Part shown: one piece after another, positions 7,430-14,113 of the stretch
Layout of the letters: every line of letters starts with the position of its first letter
Numbering within the stretch: position 1 is the stretch's first letter
Assembly: GCA_039024295.1 (NCBI GenBank)
Contig: JBCDIQ010000121.1
Location: forward strand, 1 to 14,113
Length of the DNA: 14,113 nucleotides
Direction: 5' to 3'
Source: JBCDIQ01 sp039024295
GTDB taxonomy: Bacteria; Bacteroidota; Bacteroidia; J057
The notes under the pieces: model-generated
Database searches by the model: none
What the model was told of the DNA's origin: nothing
What the model saw: the letters and a program-made list of their open reading frames with translations, nothing else
Program-made: the position numbers and the translations under genes

Positions 7430-7544
7430 AAGTCCAGGAATTCAAAAATCCTGCACATAAATTAACATTCTTTCAGTAGAAAGCATAAAGTTGGGACAAC
7501 TTTTCACCTTAGGACCATTTTCCTCCCTTGTATTAAAATAGATG

Positions 7545-7577
7545 GGGCCTGCTCCAGAAAAATTCTGGAGCAGGCCC
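7545..7577 (-). terminator. Strong intrinsic terminator after the phosphoesterase-Omp85 gene
   Basis: GGGCCTGCTCCAGAA (7545-7559) pairs perfectly with TTCTGGAGCAGGCCC (7563-7577): a 15-bp GC-rich stem with a three-base loop. Read leftward, the hairpin starts 18 bases after the TGA stop (7596-7598) of the large gene and is followed by CATCTATTTTAATAC, a moderate T-rich tract. It should end transcription of the 1251-residue protein gene before the NlpC/P60 gene. The rest of the gap (7430-7544) holds no recognisable gene. Confidence 0.8.
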
Positions 7578-7595
7578 ATGGTGGCATCCACTTTC

Positions 7596-10500
7596 TCAAA
7601 AAGAAAAACCGAAGGTAATGAAGACCAGCCCACTAAAATTCCCTTCTTCCCGCGATTCGTCTGACAGGCCATAAGTGGCACTGATAACTACTTTATCAAA
7701 TGGGCTATGCCACAGGCCAAATCCATATCCACTATGCAGCACATCTGAATTCTCCCCTTCTTGCCAAACCCTACCACCATCATAGAAGAAAACTGTACCG
7801 AAACTACCTGGTATAAAATAACTTTTCAGGTATGCCAGCCTGGTTCGAAGCTCCACATTAAAAAATGCCATTTGCTCCCCCGTGAAGCGGTTATTTCGAA
7901 ATCCGCGCAACCCAGCGTTCATCCCTATGCTGGGTGCCTGGAAAAACTGCCAATCACCAAACACCTGGCCCCCTCCAACTCTAGCTGCAATTGTGGTACT
8001 TACCGGGTTCAGGGTCAGGTAAAATCCAGCTTCACCATTGAGCTGACCCACATCCCCTGAACGGTCGTTTAGTCCCATTAACTGACTGCCGTTAACTTTG
8101 AGGTATACCCCTCGAGTAGGGTAAATAGCATTGTCCACGCTCTTGAGTTCAACAGCGGCCTGCGCTCCTGCAAATGCTTTTTCTTCGTACAAATCAGCAA
8201 AGAATTCATCTCCCGGTGCATCCGTGATCTGGTCAATGAAACGCCCCTGGTTTCGGTCAGGGTCTATTTGGAGCCATTGGGCCATCGGCAAAATTTCTAC
8301 TTTCACGGCACTGCCAATCCTCCGTTGAAGCCCTGTGGCGAACGTCACGGTGCGGGTATTTACCCAGTGGAAAGAAAGGTCATCACGGTCTTGAATTTGG
8401 GTTTCGTTACCAAGTCCAAAGAACGTGTTGTTAAACCGCGGAACGTTTGCGTCCAATCTAAGCAGGTAATTCCATTTCCCAACAACCTCGGTGAAGTTGC
8501 CTCGGTATTTAAAATTCCAGGAATTAGAATTGATGGCAAAATTTCCCAAAACTGACTGGGTAGAAGCAAAGGGATCTTTTCTGAACCCATGGGTCTGACT
8601 TAACAAGCCTCCCCCTATAAAAATCCCATCATCAATGTTGAACCCAAAAAATGCTGCGGGTGCCAACAAATCATACTGGAATGATTTCCGGTCATATTCA
8701 TTTACCTCCGGATCTTTGGACAGCTTTTTTCTCAGCCCCGTTCCAGTGATTTCAACTCCATCCTTGGTGTCGTAGAGCAATATTTTTGACGAGGAGGCCT
8801 CATTGCTCACCCTATCTTCTCCATCTCCTCCAATCAACCTGATTTTGATTTTACTGGTCCCTTCCCCGGAGAACTTAAATCGATCCTTACCATCTCTGCC
8901 ATACAACCGTAACTCTTTGGTTTCAGATGCCAGGAAGGTCCTATCGTAAAGCATCTGCTTTTTATTCCCTTCACTATCTGATTTATACATCTGAACCCGG
9001 ACCTTTTCCATCGGGAGGTAGGTGATTTCAAATATTTCGTGCTTATCACTTCCCACGACACTGACTTCTTTTGCCAGGAAGAGATATAGCTCCTTGGCAA
9101 AATTTTTCAGGCTGTCTCTTCTCGCCTTAAGATTTGCTGCGGTAGACGCCCCGGTCTGTGCATAAACAGATTCAGGCCAGTTCTTGATCGCATTATCAAT
9201 TATACCGTCTGAAAGGCGCTGTTGAAGGGAATCGACGGTGCGCTCCCACTCATCCCAGCTCTTATCCGTGAGGAAAGACCTGTCAAAATAACGCGCATTG
9301 AACGCATGTCCTGGCGGGTTTTTAAGCTCAGGTCCAAAGGCCTGGAACTTAGGCATAGCCCATTTCCTGGTTACCAACCACATGATAGGCCCTTGGGACT
9401 TAAAAAAGGCCTGGTCCCGGTCACGGGGAATGGGGCGGTATATTTTACCTTTTCCGTTGTCATAGGAAGCCCACCGCCATTGGTCATCGTGTCGGTCCCA
9501 ATCTCCGAGGAATAAATCGAATAAACGCGATTTCAGCACCCACTGCTGGTCGACGAAATTGTCGTTATCATCCTGGATTTTATCCAGGACTTTGGCAGTA
9601 TTGACAATTTTCTTTGAGCTACCGAAGTGCTGGGCATCTTCCCAATTGTTAGCAGGCCGCTCCTCATACAGGCACAAGCTATTGGCAAAATCATCCGCGT
9701 ACTCTCCCAGCCTTGGGTCCTCTGGTACATATACCAGTTGGGGGTTGGCGTGACAAACTTCTGCTGCATCCGCCAAAGGCGGAACAACGAAGGCACCAAA
9801 AGGGTGTGAAGAGGAAATCTGGTCCTGGACAAGGGCCGCAGCAAACGTACTGCGAATGAAAGAGGGCACAGCTCCTGCTGCATATTTTTCTATGGTCCGA
9901 AGCACGTACTGTTTGCCATCAGATGCCTGCATCCGAAGGGATTTGGTTTGCTGGCCTCCTCCTCTTTTTAAAATTTGCAGTCCCCCGTGCTCCTTGCCAA
10001 TATCAAATACAGGAACGCTTATGGGAGCACTCCATGCATCGCGGTAATTGTCCCCCAGGATGAATCGCTTGAATTTACCAGCTTCATACTGCTGACTCGC
10101 TTTCAGGGAAACGGTGCTGTCAGCAAAGTTGAGGTCAGCATATTTTTCGGCAAGCTGCTTTTGGGTAAGATCAGGCTGGGCCATCGGTTGCTCAAATAAT
10201 TTTTTCCTAAAGGTTAGACGCCCTTTGCTGCCATCCTCTATTGGGCTGTAATAGGAAAGCCAGGCACTTCCATCTTCATAGTAATCCAATCGAGCAAACC
10301 CATGTGTAGGGTCGGTGTATCGGGCAACTCTCGATTTCCCCACGGGCGTGACCTTGCATCCAGCACCACTCACGACAAAATGAATAGAGTCTTTGGTAGA
10401 ATATTCTAGTGCATGTTCGTGGCCATTGGTGTACACCAGGTTAGGATGGGTCCTGAAAATCTCCATGAGTTCCTTGCGGAGCTGCTGGTTTTTGGGGTGT

Positions 10501-11351
10501 GGAATATCCTGGACATCCCCCAAAATTGTTCGATACAGGGGATACAAGGCACCAACAACCGGTAGTGGAATGTAGAGACTTTCGTTTACCTCTCTAAGGG
10601 GAAAGAAATAATCCCCTACGGTAAACCTGCCGCCATGTGTCCCGTGGGAATACAAAGGATGGTGAGCGGCAACGACTATTTTACGATCAGGATTTGCCGC
10701 AATAATGTCCTTCATATGATCAATTAGTTCAGCTTCGCTTTTGACATCACAATCAGATTCGTCACCCTCGGGCCTCTCATGCTTATGAACCCACCACTGC
10801 GAATTAAAAATAACCAATAAAAGGTCTGGAGAAAGATCTACAGCTACTGGCCCAGGACATCCGTCATCAGGTAAAAAGAGGTTGCCTTTATTCGCATATT
10901 TTTCAGCAAACTTCTCTTGGTTCAATGCGTACTTGTAGCCTTTCTTTCCCCCTTTTGCCCAGTCGTGATTACCGGGGAGCATAAATGCACGCCCCTTAAA
11001 ATTTGCCAGAATATCGAGCTGTTCCGTAAGCATCTTTTCTGCTTGAGCACGTTCTGGATGTTTTTTGTTGACCAACCCTATTGGATAAACATTATCTCCC
11101 AGATAAATTAAGCTGCTATTTTCGCCGGCAGCCTCCAGTTGCCCTTGCAGCAACTTCAACGTTGGCTCCTGACGTTCTGTATCAGGTGCCCCTGCATCTC
11201 CTAACAGAAACACGGTATGCGTAGGTAATCCTTCAGGCAACCTGGCCTGATCCCAGCCCTTTACTGTCTTGTGATAATATGGTTTATAAGAGGAGCAGGC
11301 AAAAAACAAGCCTGATAGCCCCAAAATGAGGAAAATACGCAGTTGTGTCAT
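7596..11351 (-). CDS. Outer-membrane lipoprotein: metallophosphoesterase, kinase-like middle region and Omp85/BamA-type barrel fused
   Basis: 1251 residues, leftward from ATG 11351. A lipoprotein signal ends in LFFAC with Cys19. Residues about 43-350 form a calcineurin-like metallophosphoesterase with the full metal set: GDAG (Asp52), GDN (Asp86, Asn87), GNHD (127-130), AHHPLYSHG (His230-His231) and GHEH (310-313). Residues about 470-690 hold a conserved-looking region with DGKQYVLR, GDWDRHDDQW (616-625) and PIPRDRDQAFF (640-650), reminiscent of the catalytic and metal-binding loops of atypical kinases (HipA/CotH/Fam20-like); this likeness is my inference. A beta-rich stretch with GRDGKDRF and GGDGEDRV (818-847) follows. 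From about 890 an Omp85 barrel is seen: YPTRGVYLK (1077-1085), the GLRGFRNNRFTGE loop-6 motif (1147-1159), FFYDGGRVW, and a terminal aromatic (FGFSF). The enzyme domains would therefore be held at the outer membrane. No POTRA repeats are recognisable. Cys165, Cys201 and Cys332 could form disulfides. It is monocistronic, with its own promoter and terminator. The substrate is unknown. Confidence 0.85.
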   Translation of the reverse strand: MTQLRIFLILGLSGLFFACSSYKPYYHKTVKGWDQARLPEGLPTHTVFLLGDAGAPDTERQEPTLKLLQGQLEAAGENSSLIYLGDNVYPIGLVNKKHPERAQAEKMLTEQLDILANFKGRAFMLPGNHDWAKGGKKGYKYALNQEKFAEKYANKGNLFLPDDGCPGPVAVDLSPDLLLVIFNSQWWVHKHERPEGDESDCDVKSEAELIDHMKDIIAANPDRKIVVAAHHPLYSHGTHGGRFTVGDYFFPLREVNESLYIPLPVVGALYPLYRTILGDVQDIPHPKNQQLRKELMEIFRTHPNLVYTNGHEHALEYSTKDSIHFVVSGAGCKVTPVGKSRVARYTDPTHGFARLDYYEDGSAWLSYYSPIEDGSKGRLTFRKKLFEQPMAQPDLTQKQLAEKYADLNFADSTVSLKASQQYEAGKFKRFILGDNYRDAWSAPISVPVFDIGKEHGGLQILKRGGGQQTKSLRMQASDGKQYVLRTIEKYAAGAVPSFIRSTFAAALVQDQISSSHPFGAFVVPPLADAAEVCHANPQLVYVPEDPRLGEYADDFANSLCLYEERPANNWEDAQHFGSSKKIVNTAKVLDKIQDDNDNFVDQQWVLKSRLFDLFLGDWDRHDDQWRWASYDNGKGKIYRPIPRDRDQAFFKSQGPIMWLVTRKWAMPKFQAFGPELKNPPGHAFNARYFDRSFLTDKSWDEWERTVDSLQQRLSDGIIDNAIKNWPESVYAQTGASTAANLKARRDSLKNFAKELYLFLAKEVSVVGSDKHEIFEITYLPMEKVRVQMYKSDSEGNKKQMLYDRTFLASETKELRLYGRDGKDRFKFSGEGTSKIKIRLIGGDGEDRVSNEASSSKILLYDTKDGVEITGTGLRKKLSKDPEVNEYDRKSFQYDLLAPAAFFGFNIDDGIFIGGGLLSQTHGFRKDPFASTQSVLGNFAINSNSWNFKYRGNFTEVVGKWNYLLRLDANVPRFNNTFFGLGNETQIQDRDDLSFHWVNTRTVTFATGLQRRIGSAVKVEILPMAQWLQIDPDRNQGRFIDQITDAPGDEFFADLYEEKAFAGAQAAVELKSVDNAIYPTRGVYLKVNGSQLMGLNDRSGDVGQLNGEAGFYLTLNPVSTTIAARVGGGQVFGDWQFFQAPSIGMNAGLRGFRNNRFTGEQMAFFNVELRTRLAYLKSYFIPGSFGTVFFYDGGRVWQEGENSDVLHSGYGFGLWHSPFDKVVISATYGLSDESREEGNFSGLVFITFGFSF

Positions 11352-11372
11352 GTACTTGTAGCTTTATATACA

Positions 11373-11402
11373 CAAATTTATTCATGTGAACGCTAAAAAC
11401 AA
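11373..11402 (-). promoter_or_regulatory. Bacteroidota-type promoter for the phosphoesterase-Omp85 gene
   Basis: On the - strand TTG (11402-11400) is followed after exactly 19 bases by TAAATTTG (11380-11373), a perfect TAnnTTTG -7 element. Transcription would start about 15 bases before the ATG at 11351, leaving a very short leader. It stands back to back with the promoter of the GHKL gene. Motif-based prediction; position relative to the start codon is supportive. Confidence 0.65.
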
Positions 11403-11459
11403 GCTTCTCCCAATCCACTGTTTGTGGAAAACCTGTTAATCTTGTGTGATATACTAAAG

Positions 11460-11490
11460 TTTGGCGTTGGAATGTGCTTCTGTATCTTTG
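11460..11490 (+). promoter_or_regulatory. Bacteroidota-type promoter for the GHKL-MOSC operon
   Basis: TTTG (11460-11463), 19 bases, then TATCTTTG (11483-11490): both elements match the Bacteroidota housekeeping consensus, with the same 19-base spacing as the divergent leftward promoter. Predicted transcription start is near 11497, about 20 bases before the ATG at 11518. There is no Shine-Dalgarno sequence, as usual in this phylum. The 57 bases between the two promoters contain only a small CCAC/GTGG hairpin and no clear operator. Confidence 0.68.
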
Positions 11491-11517
11491 TTTAGTTGGA
11501 GTCTATAATTTTGTTGC

Positions 11518-13560
11518 ATGAAGGAGAAAGTAAATATCAATGACCGCAGTATTGAGTCCGCAGGTATCCCAAAGGATTATAAGGAAGCCCTGGCGGAATT
11601 GATCTGGAATGGCTTTGATGCAAAGGCATCGCGGGTTGAAATATCATTTGATGCGAATGAGATAGACCATGTGCATGAGGTCCGGGTTCGGGATAATGGT
11701 TACGGAATTTCGCATGAAACCCTTCCCCAAACATTTGGCACCCTCCTGGACTCCCTGAAAAAGATCTCTTACCAGCGTTCCTCCTATGTTCGTGGACAGA
11801 AAGGCAAGGGTCGCTTTTCCTTTACTGCATTTGCCAGGCAAGCCACCTGGCATACGGTGACCAACCTTCACGGGCAATTTGAAGAATTTAGCATTCGCAT
11901 ACGCTCCAACAACAAAGACGAATACGAACTGACCCCTACCATTCCTTCCACAAAATCTAATACAGGGACAGAAGTGGTGCTGACTCAATTGTTTGGGGTT
12001 ACAGCAGGCTCTTTTACCTCTGATGAGTTCTATGAGTTTTTATGCCAACAGTTTGGCTGGTTTTTGTTCTTGAACCGTAAAAACTCCTTTTCGCTGGTGG
12101 TTAACGGAGAGGAGCTTAACTATTCCAGCATCATTGCGGAGTATGATGTAAAAGCTGTCATCCTGGATGATCCCATGGAAGAAGAACAGGCCCACTCTTT
12201 TGACTTGACGTACATCCGGTGGAAAACTCGCATTGGAGACAGGTACTATTATTATTACCTGAATGACAAAAAACGAGAGGTTGCCAAGCAGCTCACTTCC
12301 TTCAACAACAATGCAATTGATTTTCATCATAGCCTCTACATCGAGTCGGACTTTTTCAATGAGTTTGGGATGGATGCGGAGGATCCGGGGTCTCGCCTGA
12401 TCGGCAAGAACCAAAGCCACCCGGTCTTTCGTGCGTTGCACCGGGAACTTCATGAATACCTCGAGATCAAGGAAGCAGAATTTATTCGCACTGAAGCTGC
12501 CAACCGCCTGATTCAGGAATACCAGATCGGAGGAATAGTTTCCCCTCCTCAGGCCAATAATGCATTTTTAAAATCCCGACAGGAAGGGCTGGAAAGGCTC
12601 ATAAGAGAACTCTATTCTTTGCAGCCCAATCTTTTCAAAGGGCTAAAAAAAGAACAACAACGTGCATTTACCGGGCTTTTACGACTTGCTGTGGACCAGG
12701 CCAACCCCTCCCAGCTTTTTGGCGTGCTCAAAGGCCTCATCCCTGAGGATGATCCTGGCAGAGCTACCTTGGAGCAAATGATCCACCAGCCTGATATTCA
12801 GCAGGTAACCCAGCTGCTTCAAATGATTGTGCGCCGCTTCGGAGCCTTACAAATGCTGCAATACCTCACCAGGTCAGAGACGAATTTTCAGACCCATAAG
12901 GCTGAGCTTAGGAATTTGCTTGAGCAGAATACCTGGATGGTAGATGAAGCCTTCCAGTACATGGCAGGAGATGCGGCCTTTGAAGAGGTCGTTCGAGATG
13001 GCCTAAGTATGCTGGATGGCCGGAAGCGGGCGACAAGAAATGGCCAGTCCCTTCCAGAACGTCAGCATGCCTTGATTTTCAGGAGAATGGCATTGCCAGT
13101 GATACAGAAGGAAGAAAAGCTTCCCATGCAGAACCTGTTACTGGATGCCAAATCCCCTGAAACCATTCTAGTCAAGGAGCACCAGAAGCAGGCGGAGGTT
13201 TATTTACGGTATTTGATGAAGGACCCGCAACTAGGGGGCGAACACCAACGCTGGCGCATGTACCTCCTCGCTTCCAAAGTAGATACCTACATTTCTGATC
13301 AATACCAGTCCCTGGAGGCGAAGAAGAAGCCCTTCTTAATCAAGTCTTCTCGTGATTTTGATATTTATGCCATTCGGTATGAAGATTTGTACCGGAATTT
13401 TATTGATACAACCCAGCTGTTGATCGCCCGACAACCTTACCCGAGAGGAACTCTTGAAGAGTATCTGGCGCAGGAGGGAGTAATATTGGATTACAAATTG
13501 GCATTTGGTCCTGAGAGTGAGATTCCGGTGGAACGCCTTGAGTTTGTAGGCCCCCTCTAA
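11518..13560 (+). CDS. GHKL (Hsp90/MutL/MORC-type) ATPase with C-terminal nuclease-like domain
   Basis: 680 residues from ATG 11518. Residues about 1-160 are a GHKL ATP-binding domain (HATPase_c_3 type): ALAELIWNGFDA with Glu27 and Asn31 (catalytic base and Mg ligand), RDNGYGI (Asp59) and the lid KGKGRFSF (95-102), all intact. Residues about 165-310 look like the transducer (S5-like) domain. A helical region (about 350-480) includes LRNLLEQNTWMVDEAF, which resembles the segment preceding Shedu/DUF4263-type nuclease domains. The C-terminal part (about 510-600) has LLLDAKSPE (Asp543-x-Lys545) and then HQKQAEVYLRYL (Gln556), as in PD-(D/E)XK folds, but the expected upstream Asp in the 'RPD' position reads RQH (515-517), so catalysis may be weakened or use other residues. 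No membrane segment or signal peptide, hence cytoplasmic. A nine-base gap joins it to the MOSC gene. An ATP-driven clamp acting on DNA, perhaps in phage defence or repair, is inference; the ATPase call is firm. Confidence 0.8.
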   Translation: MKEKVNINDRSIESAGIPKDYKEALAELIWNGFDAKASRVEISFDANEIDHVHEVRVRDNGYGISHETLPQTFGTLLDSLKKISYQRSSYVRGQKGKGRFSFTAFARQATWHTVTNLHGQFEEFSIRIRSNNKDEYELTPTIPSTKSNTGTEVVLTQLFGVTAGSFTSDEFYEFLCQQFGWFLFLNRKNSFSLVVNGEELNYSSIIAEYDVKAVILDDPMEEEQAHSFDLTYIRWKTRIGDRYYYYYLNDKKREVAKQLTSFNNNAIDFHHSLYIESDFFNEFGMDAEDPGSRLIGKNQSHPVFRALHRELHEYLEIKEAEFIRTEAANRLIQEYQIGGIVSPPQANNAFLKSRQEGLERLIRELYSLQPNLFKGLKKEQQRAFTGLLRLAVDQANPSQLFGVLKGLIPEDDPGRATLEQMIHQPDIQQVTQLLQMIVRRFGALQMLQYLTRSETNFQTHKAELRNLLEQNTWMVDEAFQYMAGDAAFEEVVRDGLSMLDGRKRATRNGQSLPERQHALIFRRMALPVIQKEEKLPMQNLLLDAKSPETILVKEHQKQAEVYLRYLMKDPQLGGEHQRWRMYLLASKVDTYISDQYQSLEAKKKPFLIKSSRDFDIYAIRYEDLYRNFIDTTQLLIARQPYPRGTLEEYLAQEGVILDYKLAFGPESEIPVERLEFVGPL

Positions 13561-13569
13561 CCTTAAATC

Positions 13570-14082
13570 ATGATTGACGCTTTACTAAATACCTTGCCCC
13601 AAACAGGTAGCCTCAAATGGATTGGGCTTCGCCCAGGCCATCGGGAAGACATGGTGGTTGTACCAGAGGCAACGGCAGAGGCTGGAGTTGGACTTCAGGG
13701 AGATCGTTATCAAAACCGTAAAGGAGGCAGCGGCAAGCGACAAGTTACTTTGATACAGGAGGAACACCTCACGGCTGTAGCAAGTATGCTAGGAGTTGAA
13801 CGAGTAGTCCCTGAGCTAGTTCGGAGAAACCTTCTGGTGAGCGGAATTAATTTGCTGGCCTTAAAAGATCGGCAGTTTCAGATTGGGGATGAGGTTATCT
13901 TTGAATGGACAGGTTTATGCCATCCCTGTTCCCGCATGGAAGAACATTTGGGTGCAGGAGGGTATAATGCAATGAGGGGACATGGAGGAATTACCGCCAG
14001 GGTAATTCAGGGAGGCATCATCAAAATGGGCGATCCTGTCAAAATGCTGGCTGCGGCAACCTCAGGTTCCTCAGGGCATTAA
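13570..14082 (+). CDS. MOSC-domain protein
   Basis: 170 residues from ATG 13570, nine bases after the GHKL gene, so almost certainly cotranscribed. It is a compact MOSC domain: LKWIGLRPG near the start, GLQGDRYQNRKGGSGKRQVTLIQEEHL (about 42-68), ELVRRNLLVSGINL (the 'RRN-v-g-nl' strand), and WTGLCHPCSRMEEHL holding the conserved cysteine pair. The HGGITARVIQGG segment and GDPVKML close the fold. MOSC proteins bind a molybdenum cofactor or sulfur through the conserved cysteine and act in molybdoenzyme maturation or reductive detoxification; small stand-alone members mostly lack a defined substrate. No molybdenum-cofactor gene is near, so the link with the ATPase may be only transcriptional. No signal peptide, therefore cytoplasmic. 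Confidence 0.88.
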   Translation: MIDALLNTLPQTGSLKWIGLRPGHREDMVVVPEATAEAGVGLQGDRYQNRKGGSGKRQVTLIQEEHLTAVASMLGVERVVPELVRRNLLVSGINLLALKDRQFQIGDEVIFEWTGLCHPCSRMEEHLGAGGYNAMRGHGGITARVIQGGIIKMGDPVKMLAAATSGSSGH

Positions 14083-14113
14083 GGGACAACCTTCCAGTCA
14101 TAAATTTTAGCTT

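Noticed and set aside
7442..7681. 79-residue - strand open frame between the large gene and the NlpC/P60 gene
   Set aside because: It reads through the 15-bp terminator stem and overlaps the Omp85 C-terminus in another frame; its sequence is not protein-like.
11415..11427. Small CCAC-TGTTT-GTGG hairpin in the divergent intergenic region
   Set aside because: A 4-bp stem is too short to call an operator or terminator; chance occurrence is likely.

Overview
The window looks like a chromosomal segment of a member of the Bacteroidota, possibly the Saprospiria (inferred). Evidence: a gldE-gldD pair, which is essentially confined to this phylum; tandem ompH/skp genes next to murI; a very large metallophosphoesterase fused to an Omp85 barrel; start codons without Shine-Dalgarno sequences; and promoter-like sequences of the Bacteroidota type (TTG, about 19-21 bases, TAnnTTTG). 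No tRNA, rRNA, insertion sequence, phage gene or CRISPR array was seen.

Left arm (1-6083, all + strand). The 3' end of mutY is followed by gldE and gldD, whose reading frames overlap. A promoter-like sequence then precedes three tandem secreted OmpH/Skp-type periplasmic chaperone genes. The third overlaps murI (glutamate racemase). A gene for an outer-membrane beta-barrel protein follows. Theme: DNA repair, gliding and envelope biogenesis. Two genes often found near these ones are absent here: ssb between mutY and gldE, and bamA upstream of ompH.

Middle (6120-11351, all - strand). In transcription order these are a 1251-residue lipoprotein, a strong hairpin terminator, an NlpC/P60 (C40) cysteine peptidase without a visible signal peptide, and an HNH endonuclease-family gene. 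The 1251-residue protein has an N-terminal metallophosphoesterase, a central region with atypical-kinase-like motifs, and a C-terminal Omp85 barrel.

Right arm (11518-14082, + strand). A divergent intergenic region carries two well-formed, back-to-back promoter-like sequences. The rightward one drives a 680-residue GHKL (Hsp90/MutL/MORC-type) ATPase whose C-terminal part resembles a degenerate PD-(D/E)XK/Shedu-type nuclease. A MOSC-domain protein gene follows nine bases later.

The best candidates for poorly described biology are the phosphoesterase/kinase-like/Omp85 fusion and the single-protein GHKL ATPase-nuclease, which may be a defence or DNA-transaction factor. Neither function is proven by the sequence.
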